From assembly GCA_947097535.1 (NCBI GenBank), contig CAMURM010000038.1, positions 1 through 9,475 on the forward strand: a stretch of DNA of 9,475 nt, in the 5' to 3' direction. Shown here in pieces: positions 1 to 6,760 of this stretch (position 1 is the stretch's first letter; every line of letters begins with the position of its first letter). Made by a program: the position numbers and the translations under genes. Under the pieces are notes generated by a model. It searched no databases. It saw only the letters and a list, made by a program, of their open reading frames with translations, and had not been told where the DNA came from. The DNA is from an uncultured Selenomonas sp. GTDB taxonomy: Bacteria > Bacillota > Negativicutes > Selenomonadales > Selenomonadaceae.

Positions 1-190
1 CCGTGCCCTGTACGGAAACGCGCGTGCCCTTGTAGCTTCCCGTATAGCCGAGCACGTTGCGCACATGCGAATACTCCGTGGCATCTGAGAGAAAGTTCTC
101 GGCGATGTACTTCGCACGCAGGGGATCGCCCGGCAGCAGGATGCGCTCGGCAATATCGCCGACCTCGGCGGAGTTATGTGGTGTTGGCAT
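1..190 (-). CDS. deoD: Purine nucleoside phosphorylase DeoD, N-terminal part (cut by window edge)
   Basis: DeoD-type purine nucleoside phosphorylase splits purine (deoxy)nucleosides with phosphate into base plus (deoxy)ribose-1-phosphate in cytosolic purine salvage. Only the first 63 codons lie in the window. The translation opens MPTPHNSAEVGD and continues with LPGDPLRAKYIAENFL and later VRNVLGYTGSYKG, which matches the E. coli DeoD N-terminus almost position for position. Visible active-site residues are His5, Gly21, Arg25 and Arg44, equivalent to His4, Gly20, Arg24 and Arg43 of the mature E. coli enzyme; the last three bind phosphate. The start is fixed by this alignment and by an AAGGAGG ribosome binding site (205-199) 8 nt upstream. 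It lies 97 bp downstream of the 130-residue membrane gene on the same strand, with no terminator between, so read-through from that gene is likely. Confidence 0.95.
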   Translation of the reverse strand, partial: MPTPHNSAEVGDIAERILLPGDPLRAKYIAENFLSDATEYSHVRNVLGYTGSYKGTRVSVQGT

Positions 191-287
191 GATGGATTCC
201 TCCTTGGAAGTGGGTGAGTAGTCAATGTTTTCCTGTATGGAAGCAATGTGTTTCTGCGTAAGGCAGGAGAGCGTGTGCAGCCATTTG

Positions 288-680
288 CTAAATATGGAAG
301 AAATTCATCATCCGCATCGCGAGTTTTTTGGGCTCGGCGTCCTTGTTGCGCAGGAGGTAGGCGAGGGAGCCTGCGAAGAAGAAGGAGGAGATGGGGACGA
401 AGCGACGACCTTTCTTGAAGTTCGCCCAGATGAGCAGCTTCTTGAAAAGCATCTCAATGTCGGCGCGCGTACCGCCGAACCGCTTCATGATGCGGCGCAG
501 CCGCCAGTCGGAAGTGCAGTGCGCGTAGATTGCATCGATGAGCGCGGGATCGTCAAGATGCTCGATGTACTCGTTGATGAGCGAGTTGACGAGCGTCGAG
601 CGCCTGAGTGAACGGCGCATCTGCAGGATGAAGAGGAGGACGAGGAGGATGAGGCATAGGAGAAGAATGATGTTTGTCAT
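288..680 (-). CDS. Small membrane-anchored protein of unknown function (130 aa)
   Basis: I do not recognise this family. The protein opens with a strongly hydrophobic segment (about residues 3-20, mostly Leu/Ile/Val) directly followed by an Arg-rich stretch (MRRSLRRS), so it is predicted to be a single-pass membrane anchor with the remainder in the cytoplasm. The body is helical and basic (DWRLRRIMKRFGG near 58-70, WANFKKGRRF near 85-94). A second moderately hydrophobic stretch lies at about 95-110 (VPISSFFFAGSLAYLL) and could be a second membrane or interfacial helix. A GGAG ribosome binding site sits 7 nt before the ATG. It lies 39 bp downstream of the 62-codon gene and upstream of deoD on the same strand, so the three probably form one operon. 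Nothing in it points to nucleoside metabolism. Confidence 0.7.
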   Translation of the reverse strand: MTNIILLLCLILLVLLFILQMRRSLRRSTLVNSLINEYIEHLDDPALIDAIYAHCTSDWRLRRIMKRFGGTRADIEMLFKKLLIWANFKKGRRFVPISSFFFAGSLAYLLRNKDAEPKKLAMRMMNFFHI

Positions 681-719
681 GGAGGTTCTCCGAGTTTCTG
701 AAGGTAAGAAATAGATGTC

Positions 720-908
720 TTAGAAAGAGGGAGCTGCTGACTTTTTGCGTGGATGGCGCGTGTGACTTGGCGAGACTGCTTTTTCTGCACGCGCCAGCGC
801 GTCTTGCCGGGCAAGCTGTTCTTGATACCAGTCTTCGAGGGCGTCGTATTCACGCTTGAAGGTGGGATTCTTGAGTTGTTCTTCGAGGTATTCAGTCAAT
901 GTCAGCAT
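720..908 (-). CDS. Short protein resembling the N-terminus of XRE/HigA-type antitoxins, no HTH
   Basis: This 62-residue protein begins MLTLTEYLEEQLKNPTFKRE and continues with YDALEDWYQEQLARQ. That is the pattern seen in the leading helices of many XRE-family antitoxins (EYLEEQLKDPEFRKEYEALEPEY-like). In those proteins a DNA-binding helix-turn-helix follows; here the chain instead runs into a basic, proline-containing tail (SPSHTRHPRKKSAAPSF) and stops. It may be a decayed antitoxin or a separate small protein that shares the leading helix. The ribosome binding site AAAGGAGG, 8 nt before the ATG, is excellent and supports real translation. It is the first gene of the minus-strand cluster and diverges from clpB. 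No toxin gene is adjacent. Similarity to antitoxins is by memory of the family pattern, so the functional assignment is weak. Confidence 0.6.
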   Translation of the reverse strand: MLTLTEYLEEQLKNPTFKREYDALEDWYQEQLARQDALARAEKAVSPSHTRHPRKKSAAPSF

Positions 909-987
909 GATGGATTCCTCCTTTGATAGTCACGGCGATATGCTTTTGCGCGCTTTCTTGAAGATTATCCTGCTAACTAAACTCTTT

Positions 988-1015
988 ATTTTACTATACC
1001 ATAAACCACTGGCAA
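988..1015 (-). promoter_or_regulatory. Candidate sigma-A promoter for the minus-strand operon
   Basis: On the minus strand TTGCCA (1015-1010) and TAAAAT (993-988) are separated by 16 bp, each one mismatch from consensus. Transcription would start near 981, giving a leader of about 70 nt before the 62-codon gene. The region is AT-rich, and other -10-like words (TATAGT at 998-993) overlap it, so the exact boxes are uncertain. Confidence 0.4.
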
Positions 1016-1055
1016 TATAAAGCGTATCTCGCATCCTTGCGGCGGCAAAATAATT

Positions 1056-1090
1056 AGTCAAAAAGTCAAAAAGTATTTGACTTTTTGACT
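1056..1090. promoter_or_regulatory. Putative heat-shock operator: double AGTCAAA heptads in a perfect inverted repeat
   Basis: AGTCAAA occurs twice in a row on the plus strand (1056-1062 and 1064-1070). Its complement TTTGACT also occurs twice (1076-1082 and 1084-1090), making a perfect 15-bp inverted repeat around a 5-nt centre (1071-1075). The -35 box of the clpB promoter lies within the right arm, so a bound protein would block RNA polymerase. The heptad matches the half-site known for the class III heat-shock repressor CtsR ((A/G)GTCAAA). CtsR sites normally have 3 bp between direct heptads, whereas here there is 1 bp and an added inverted copy. Assignment to CtsR is therefore inference. 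Confidence 0.6.
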
Positions 1091-1104
1091 TTTTGCGTTA
1101 TAAT
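1077..1104 (+). promoter_or_regulatory. clpB promoter (TTGACT-16-TATAAT)
   Basis: TTGACT (1077-1082) and a perfect TATAAT (1099-1104) are spaced by 16 bp, a strong sigma-A promoter. The start point should be near 1111, leaving a leader of about 73 nt before clpB. The -35 box is embedded in the AGTCAAA/TTTGACT inverted repeat, which suggests strong transcription held down by a repressor until stress. Confidence 0.75.
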
Positions 1105-1183
1105 AAGAATCAGCGGGGCAAGGTGAAAGGCGTCCTGCATATCATGAAAAGCGAAGTCATCATATATATAGGGAGGAAACATC

Positions 1184-3757
1184 ATGGGTGAAGAAAGATA
1201 TACGGAGAAGGCTTTGGCGGCGATGCAGACGGCGCAGCAGGCGGCTGCCATGCGCTACCAGCAGGAGATCACGTCGGCGCATCTGCTTTACGCGCTCGTG
1301 CAGGAGCCGGAAGGGCTGCTCGAAACGATCTTCGAGGACTGCGGCACGGATCAGGCGATGCTGCGCGCGCGACTGGAGCAGGAGCTCAATAAGCTGCCGA
1401 GCGTCAAGGGGCAGGATCGTCTGACGATGGGCATGGACATGGTGCGCGTCATCGGCAGGGCACAGGAATACGCCAAGAGCATGAAGGATGACTACATCAG
1501 CACGGAACATCTGCTGCTCGGCGTTGCAGCCGACGGCAGCAGCGACGTGCAGGAAATCTGCCGCCAGTTCGGACTCACGAAGAGCTCCGTCATGGGCGCT
1601 GTCAAGAAGAACCGCAAGCAGAACGTCACGAGCGGCAATCCTGAGGAGGGCTACAAATCGCTCGAAAAGTACGGGCGCGATCTCACGGATGCGGCGAAGA
1701 AGGGCAAGATTGATCCCGTGATCGGCCGCGACGAGGAGATTCGTCGTACGATTGAGATCCTGACGCGCCGCACGAAGAACAATCCCGTGCTCATCGGCGA
1801 GCCGGGTGTCGGCAAGACGGCGATCGTCGAGGGGCTTGCACGTCGTATCGTGGCGGGCGATGTGCCCGAGTCGCTGAAGAACAAGACGCTCTACTCGCTC
1901 GATATGGGCTCGCTCGTCGCGGGTGCGAAGTTCCGCGGCGAGTTCGAGGAGCGTTTGAAGGCGGTCTTGAACGAGATCGCGAAGTCGGACGGTCAGATCC
2001 TGCTCTTCATCGACGAGGTGCACACTGTCGTCGGTGCGGGTGCTGCCGAGGGTGCGATGGACGCGGGCAACCTTCTGAAACCGATGCTCGCACGCGGCGA
2101 GCTGCGCTGCATCGGTGCGACGACCTTGAGCGAGTACAGGAAGTACATCGAGAAGGATGCGGCTCTTGAACGCCGCTTCCAGCCCGTCATGGTCAGCGAG
2201 CCGACGGTCGAAGATACGATTTCCATTCTGCGCGGCATCAAGGAACGCTACGAAGTGCATCACGGCGTGCGCATCCGCGACAACGCGCTTTTGGCGGCGG
2301 CGACGCTTTCCGATCGCTACATTTCGGACAGGTTCCTGCCCGACAAGGCGATCGACCTCGTCGATGAGGCGGCGGCGAAACTGCGCACGGAGATCGAGTC
2401 GATGCCGCAGCCGCTGGACGAGGCGCGCCGCAAGATCATGCAGCTTGAGATTGCCGAGCAGGCGCTGAAGAAGGAGACGGACGACGCCTCGAAGGAGAAG
2501 CTCGCGCATGTGACCGAGGAGAAGGAAGAGCTGCAGAAGAAGGAGAAGGAGCTCAAGGATAAGTGGGAGGCGGAGAAGCAGGCGATCCTGCGCGTGCGTG
2601 CCGTCAAGAAGGAGATCGATCAGGTCAAGAACGAGATGGAGCTCGCCGAGCGCGACTACGACCTGAACCGCCTGTCCGAGCTTCGCTATGGCAAGCTGCC
2701 GACCTTGGAGAAGCAGCTCAAGGAAGAGGAGGACGCCCTGGCGAAAAAGGCAGAGGACGATCATCTGCTCAAGGAAGAGGTCAGCGAGGAGGACATCGCT
2801 GAGGTCGTGAGCCGCTGGACGGGCATCCCCGTCGCGAAGATGCTCACAGGCGAGCGCGAGAAGTTGCTGCGCCTTGAAGATGTGCTGCACGAACGCGTCG
2901 TGGGGCAGGATGAAGCCGTGCGCGTCGTCAGCGAGGCGATCCTCCGCGCGCGCGCGGGCATCAAGGATCCGAACCGCCCGATCGGCTCCTTCATCTTCCT
3001 CGGGCCGACGGGCGTCGGCAAGACGGAGCTTGCCAAGACCCTCGCAGAGTCGCTCTTCGACGATGAGCGCAGCATGATCCGCATTGACATGTCGGAGTAC
3101 ATGGAGAAGCATTCGGTGGCGAGGCTCATCGGTGCGCCTCCGGGCTACGTCGGCTACGATGAGGGCGGCCAGCTGACCGAGGCCGTGCGCCGCCGTCCCT
3201 ACAGCGTCATTTTGCTCGATGAGATTGAGAAGGCGCACCGCGACGTGTTCAACGTGCTCCTGCAGATCCTCGACGACGGGCGTCTGACCGACGGCAAGGG
3301 CCGCGTCGTGAACTTCAAGAACACCGTCATCATCATGACGAGCAACCTCGGCTCGCACGAGATCCTGAACAAGGACTTCGAAGAAGCGCAGGCGGCCGTC
3401 AAGGAGCTCTTGAAGGAGTACTTCCGTCCCGAATTCTTAAACCGCGTCGATGATATCGTCGTCTTCAAGGGACTCAGGCGCGAGCAGGTCAAGGCGATTG
3501 CCAAGCTGCTCTTAAAGAGCCTCTCGAAGCGCCTGGAACATCAGGTGGATATCTCCCTGACGTGGACGGAGGACGCCTTGGAACTCCTTGCAAACCAAGG
3601 CTTCGACCCGAACTTTGGTGCGCGTCCTTTGCGCCGCCTCATCTCGCACAAGGTGGAGACGGCGCTCTCCAGGGAGATTATCAAGGGTGAGGCGAAGGCA
3701 GGCGATGCCGTGGAGATCGGCGCGGCGAACGGCGAGTTTACGTTCAAGACGCTCTGA
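1184..3757 (+). CDS. clpB: ATP-dependent disaggregase ClpB (Hsp100), complete
   Basis: ClpB is the cytosolic hexameric AAA+ disaggregase that threads aggregated proteins through its pore, working with DnaK/DnaJ/GrpE. The 857-residue length is normal. Domains in order are the N-terminal Clp repeat domain (about 1-145); the first AAA+ module with Walker A GEPGVGKT at 205-212, Walker B acidic pair D277/E278 and pore loop AKFRGEFEER; a long charged coiled-coil M domain (about 400-530, rich in Lys/Glu); and the second AAA+ module with Walker A GPTGVGKT at 607-614, Walker B D679/E680 and pore loop GYVGYDEGG. The C-terminal signature GFDPNFGARPLRR is present. The full-length M domain and the absence of a ClpP-docking IGF/LGF loop separate it from ClpA and ClpC. 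GGGAGG lies 7 nt before the ATG. It stands alone between its own promoter and a strong terminator. Confidence 0.98.
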   Translation: MGEERYTEKALAAMQTAQQAAAMRYQQEITSAHLLYALVQEPEGLLETIFEDCGTDQAMLRARLEQELNKLPSVKGQDRLTMGMDMVRVIGRAQEYAKSMKDDYISTEHLLLGVAADGSSDVQEICRQFGLTKSSVMGAVKKNRKQNVTSGNPEEGYKSLEKYGRDLTDAAKKGKIDPVIGRDEEIRRTIEILTRRTKNNPVLIGEPGVGKTAIVEGLARRIVAGDVPESLKNKTLYSLDMGSLVAGAKFRGEFEERLKAVLNEIAKSDGQILLFIDEVHTVVGAGAAEGAMDAGNLLKPMLARGELRCIGATTLSEYRKYIEKDAALERRFQPVMVSEPTVEDTISILRGIKERYEVHHGVRIRDNALLAAATLSDRYISDRFLPDKAIDLVDEAAAKLRTEIESMPQPLDEARRKIMQLEIAEQALKKETDDASKEKLAHVTEEKEELQKKEKELKDKWEAEKQAILRVRAVKKEIDQVKNEMELAERDYDLNRLSELRYGKLPTLEKQLKEEEDALAKKAEDDHLLKEEVSEEDIAEVVSRWTGIPVAKMLTGEREKLLRLEDVLHERVVGQDEAVRVVSEAILRARAGIKDPNRPIGSFIFLGPTGVGKTELAKTLAESLFDDERSMIRIDMSEYMEKHSVARLIGAPPGYVGYDEGGQLTEAVRRRPYSVILLDEIEKAHRDVFNVLLQILDDGRLTDGKGRVVNFKNTVIIMTSNLGSHEILNKDFEEAQAAVKELLKEYFRPEFLNRVDDIVVFKGLRREQVKAIAKLLLKSLSKRLEHQVDISLTWTEDALELLANQGFDPNFGARPLRRLISHKVETALSREIIKGEAKAGDAVEIGAANGEFTFKTL

Positions 3758-3845
3758 GAAAGCTGACCGCGCAAACTGCACGCACGATTCCCCCGCGGCA
3801 ATAGGGGGGAGTGACATTTATCTGATTTATCAGTGACTCCTATAC

Positions 3846-3892
3846 GACAAAGAGACGAGAGATAAAGTTTCTCTCGTCTCTTTGTCCTTTTT
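3846..3892 (+). terminator. Strong intrinsic terminator of clpB
   Basis: A perfect 17-bp stem (3846-3862 with 3870-3886, reading GACAAAGAGACGAGAGA on the left arm) encloses a 7-nt loop. It is followed by C and five T (3888-3892). It sits 88 bp after the clpB stop. A smaller G/C hairpin (TCCCCC 3789-3794 with GGGGGA 3805-3810) lies between the stop and this stem, has no T tract, and could protect the 3' end of the message. Confidence 0.9.
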
Positions 3893-3951
3893 ATAAGGAA
3901 AACTGTTCTTACATAAGAAGAAAATAAAATTTTTAAGAAGTATGGCGTTTA

Positions 3952-3976
3952 GTCCTATCGTGTGTTATGATAGGAC
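3952..3976. promoter_or_regulatory. Inverted repeat over the promoter of the first HD-GYP gene (possible operator)
   Basis: GTCCTATC (3952-3959) and GATAGGAC (3969-3976) form a perfect 8-bp dyad with a 9-bp centre, extendable by two pairs after one mismatch. The right arm overlaps the proposed -10 box at 3966-3971. The placement fits an operator for a dimeric regulator. No T tract follows, so it is not a terminator. Confidence 0.5.
3963..3971 (+). promoter_or_regulatory. Extended -10 promoter for the first HD-GYP gene
   Basis: TGTTATGAT gives an extended -10 element (TGN plus TATGAT at 3966-3971). No good -35 box lies 16-18 bp upstream, which is common for extended -10 promoters. Transcription would begin near 3978, about 37 nt before the proposed TTG start at 4015. 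Confidence 0.5.
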
Positions 3977-4014
3977 AAACAAACTAGTGGAGCGCAAGAA
4001 GGGATGAGAATACT

Positions 4015-5295
4015 TTGAAGCTGAAGAAGTATCCAGTAAGCCAGTTGCAGGAAGGAATGGTTATTGGACGAGGGATTTACGAAGAGGACATGACTGTCGT
4101 CCTTTCCGAAGGAACGGTGCTCGATCGATCGATGATTTCCCTGCTGGAGAGCAGAGAAATCTATTTCGTCTACGTCCGATCGGATGTCATTGCCGCGGTT
4201 CCGGAGGCGCCAAAAGCAGTAGAGCCGTTGAAAGCAGGGATGATGGAAGATCCCCTGCCGGCGCTGCACATCGTGACGGAGGCAGCTTCGCCTGATCAAG
4301 ACGCTGCTTTGACGGCGTTTATGCGGGAAGTGGCAGGCACCGTTGCCGCGCAGCCTGTCATAAGGCAGAGGGCAACGAAATCCGTCGTGCAGACCGGTGT
4401 CATTCCGCAAAAGGATGCGTCACTGGAATCCGATTATGTGCGTCAGTATGATGACGTTGTCCTCAATCTTTCGATGCTTTATGAAACCATACGAGCGAGC
4501 GGGCACATTGACGCAACGGCGGTGGAAGTCCTGGCACAGCAGATCATGCCGCTTTGTTCAAGCGCCAAGGCAATCACACACATCTACAACATGGATGTGA
4601 AGGGCAGCTACTCGCTCCATCACAGCGTGCGCGTCGCCATTCTTGCCGGACTCATGGGGCAGTGGCTCAAGATGCCGCGCCGGGATTGGCAGCGCCTCAT
4701 CATCGCGGCACTTCTGCTCGATATCGGATCCACGCGCATAGCGCCGGTCTTTCTTAAAAAAGTAGGTTCCTATACGAAGGAAGATCGCATGCTCATGCAG
4801 AAACATGCGCGCCTTGGACACACGCTTGTCCTGAATTCCGCTTTCGGTACGGATGCAGAAATCATGGGCGCTGTACTCCAGCATCATGAGAGGAATGACG
4901 GCTCGGGTTATCCCGATGGCGTAAAAAAGGAGCAGATCTGCGACTTTGCGCGCATCCTCGCCGTGCTCGATACGTATGACGCGATGGCGTCGAGACGCTC
5001 GTATGCGAAGCGGCGCTCCCCGTTTGATGTGTTTGCCGCATTGTCTGATGAGTTTGTCGCGAATCGTCTTGACGCGAGCTTCGGACTGCCCTTCATCCGC
5101 AATGTCTGCAACTCCCTGCATGGCAACTGGGTAAAACTCACGAACGGCGAGAAGGGAAAAATCGTCTACATCGACGAATCGAGGATCAATGCCTTGCCGA
5201 TCGTGCAGACGATGGACGGCGCCTTTGTCGACCTCAATACGCTGAGCAGCATACGCGTTGAGTCTTTGCTCACGAGCAAAGAAATGGCGCATTGA
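4015..5295 (+). CDS. HD-GYP-like signalling protein, paralog 1 (426 aa), HD histidine lost
   Basis: HD-GYP proteins hydrolyse the second messenger c-di-GMP at a two- or three-metal site. This one has an N-terminal domain (about 1-57, MKLKKYPVSQLQEGMVIGR) like those preceding HD-GYP domains elsewhere, a variable linker (58-140), a helical segment from Y141, the HD-GYP domain (about 195-360) and a small C-terminal beta-rich domain ending near 420. Expected ligands seen are H203, D236, H264, H290/H291 and D319, with HHERNDGSGYP intact at 290-300. The dyad histidine is Leu235 (LLLDIGST), and the usual lysine after DIG is Ser. No signal peptide or membrane helix is visible. The start is TTG, chosen because it aligns with MLKKY and MVKKY of the two paralogs; AAGGG lies 11 nt upstream. 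Catalysis is uncertain; c-di-GMP binding is possible. Confidence 0.88.
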   Translation: MKLKKYPVSQLQEGMVIGRGIYEEDMTVVLSEGTVLDRSMISLLESREIYFVYVRSDVIAAVPEAPKAVEPLKAGMMEDPLPALHIVTEAASPDQDAALTAFMREVAGTVAAQPVIRQRATKSVVQTGVIPQKDASLESDYVRQYDDVVLNLSMLYETIRASGHIDATAVEVLAQQIMPLCSSAKAITHIYNMDVKGSYSLHHSVRVAILAGLMGQWLKMPRRDWQRLIIAALLLDIGSTRIAPVFLKKVGSYTKEDRMLMQKHARLGHTLVLNSAFGTDAEIMGAVLQHHERNDGSGYPDGVKKEQICDFARILAVLDTYDAMASRRSYAKRRSPFDVFAALSDEFVANRLDASFGLPFIRNVCNSLHGNWVKLTNGEKGKIVYIDESRINALPIVQTMDGAFVDLNTLSSIRVESLLTSKEMAH

Positions 5296-5335
5296 ATAAT
5301 GCCTATTATTATTTGTAGTATTTGAACTAGAATCG

Positions 5336-5344
5336 TGGTATAAT
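5336..5344 (+). promoter_or_regulatory. Extended -10 promoter for the second HD-GYP gene
   Basis: TGGTATAAT contains a perfect TATAAT (5339-5344) preceded by TG, an extended -10 element. No convincing -35 box lies 16-18 bp upstream. Surrounding words (ATCGTG before, ATAGGA after) resemble those around the -10 of the first HD-GYP gene. The start would be near 5351, giving a leader of about 88 nt. Confidence 0.55.
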
Positions 5345-5438
5345 CGAATAGGATTTTTTGCCGAGCTGAGTAAAGAGACGACGGCATGTTTTCCTACGAA
5401 AGTCTTGTCGCTGTCTTTCCATGGAAGGGTGCTGCATG

Positions 5439-6674
5439 ATGGTGAAAAAGTATTCCGTCGGGCGCTTGAAAGAGGGGATGATTCTCGGGCGGGATGTATA
5501 CAAGGAGGACATGACGGTTCTTCTGGGCGAGGGCACGGTGCTTACGCTCAAGATGATCGATGCTCTTACGGATCGCAATATCTTTTCGGTGTATATCAAA
5601 GAAGAGGACGGAGAAGATGGGGCTCCTGCAGCAAAGGAAGCGGTGCGTGAGCGGCATCCGAATGCTTCGGCAGGAGAAAAGACGGAGGACACTGCCGCAA
5701 AGACTGTGCCGCAGCAGTTTCCCGTCGAGGCATCGGAGGAGCAGAAGGAGCCTGTTGTCGAGGCGGCGCCGAAGGTTGTTCTGAAGAAGGAGAAACTGCA
5801 GGATGACGCCTATGTGCGGCAATACAACGAGGTTTTCTCGTCTCTGAAGAAGTTCTATGCAGATGTAAGGTCTGCCTTGCGCATCGATGCGGAGGCGGCT
5901 CGTGCGCTTGCGCAGAAGTTCCTGCCGCTGTGTCCGAGTGTGAAGGCAATCGTGCAGCTCTACGATATGGAAGTGACGGAGGAGTACCGCCTCCATCACG
6001 ACATGCACGTCGCCATCCTGGCGGGGCTTATGGGACAGTTCCTCAAGCTGCGCGCTGCGGAGCGGGAGCGTCTCATCATGGCGGGGTTCCTTTTGGACAT
6101 TGGCACGACGCGCATTGCCGAAGAGTTTCTCGAAATACAGGGATACTACAGCTCGGCAGAGCGGAGGCTCATGCAGAAACACGCGCGCCTGGGCTATGGG
6201 CTTCTTGCCCGCTCGGCGCTTGCGGCGGATGAACAGATCGTCGGCGCTGTGCTGCAGCATCATGAAAGAAACGACGGCTCGGGTTATCCTGCCGGACTGA
6301 AGAAGGAGCAGATTTGCGGCTTCGCGCGCATCCTTGCCATCGTCGATATATACGACGCGATGACCTCCAATCGCACCTATAAGCGGAAGCGCTCCCCCTT
6401 CGACGTGTTCAAGATCCTTGCCGATGATATTCTGCATGGTCGACTCGATACGGAATACGGCGTTTCCTTTATCCGCCATATTTGTCAGGCCTTGAACGGC
6501 TGCTGGGTCAAACTCAGCGATGGGGAAGTCGGCAAGATCGTCTACATCGACGAGTCGCGCCTCGATGCTTTGCCTGTCGTGCAGACAATAAAAGGCGACT
6601 TCCTCGATCTCAATAAGAACAGCAGTGTCAAGATTTTGTCCCTGCTCACGAGCCATGAGGTGCAGGAATCCTGA
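5439..6674 (+). CDS. HD-GYP-like signalling protein, paralog 2 (411 aa), HD histidine lost
   Basis: This protein has the same five-part architecture as its upstream neighbour: an N-terminal KKYSVGRLKEGMILGR domain, a Glu/Ala/Pro-rich linker (about 58-124), a helical segment from Y125, the HD-GYP domain and a C-terminal domain with GKIVYIDESRLDALPVVQT. Ligand positions kept are H187, D220, H248, H274/H275 and D303, with HHERNDGSGYP intact. The dyad histidine is Leu219 (FLLDIGTT) and the following lysine position is Thr. It is the most diverged of the three, for example MTSNRTYKRKRSPFDVF where the others have MASRR.YAKRRSP. The start at 5439 (MVKKY) is preferred over ATG 5421 and 5436 because it matches the paralogs and leaves GGAAGGG 9 nt upstream, the same spacing as in the third gene. 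It lies 143 bp after paralog 1. Confidence 0.88.
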   Translation: MVKKYSVGRLKEGMILGRDVYKEDMTVLLGEGTVLTLKMIDALTDRNIFSVYIKEEDGEDGAPAAKEAVRERHPNASAGEKTEDTAAKTVPQQFPVEASEEQKEPVVEAAPKVVLKKEKLQDDAYVRQYNEVFSSLKKFYADVRSALRIDAEAARALAQKFLPLCPSVKAIVQLYDMEVTEEYRLHHDMHVAILAGLMGQFLKLRAAERERLIMAGFLLDIGTTRIAEEFLEIQGYYSSAERRLMQKHARLGYGLLARSALAADEQIVGAVLQHHERNDGSGYPAGLKKEQICGFARILAIVDIYDAMTSNRTYKRKRSPFDVFKILADDILHGRLDTEYGVSFIRHICQALNGCWVKLSDGEVGKIVYIDESRLDALPVVQTIKGDFLDLNKNSSVKILSLLTSHEVQES

Positions 6675-6760
6675 TGTAGTTTACCATTGTGCGTGTAGTT
6701 TGCCGTCAGGTGAAAACTTGAATTTTAGCGAGGAATTGTCCTGCAAGGGAGTGCAAGCTG

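Noticed and set aside
225..611. 128-codon plus-strand frame
   Set aside because: It lies antisense to the 130-residue membrane protein, has no good ribosome binding site, and its composition is typical of a shadow frame.
1144..1191. 15-codon upstream frame overlapping the clpB start
   Set aside because: It has no well-placed ribosome binding site and contains the clpB Shine-Dalgarno within it; most likely chance.
1160..3358. 732-codon open frame on the minus strand opposite clpB
   Set aside because: It is the antisense shadow of a GC-rich gene. Its product is a Leu/Arg/Ala/His-rich string with no recognisable domain, while the plus strand encodes an unmistakable ClpB.
5295..5310. AATAAT-GCCT-ATTATT hairpin after the first HD-GYP gene
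   Set aside because: The stem is six A-T pairs only and has no T tract, too weak to act as a terminator.
5421..5438. Longer start (ATG at 5421) for the second HD-GYP protein
   Set aside because: The extra residues MEGCCM have no match in the paralogs, and this ATG lies upstream of the GGAAGGG ribosome binding site that serves the later start.
5345..5438. Possible c-di-GMP riboswitch in the leader of the second HD-GYP gene
   Set aside because: I looked for GEMM-type conserved elements because of the gene function and saw none; only a bulged short stem is present.
5394..6656. 420-codon minus-strand frame opposite the second HD-GYP gene, with similar frames at 4558-5292 and 6725-7900
   Set aside because: All three antisense frames mirror each other because the sense genes are paralogs. 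Their products have no plausible fold and no ribosome binding site was identified.
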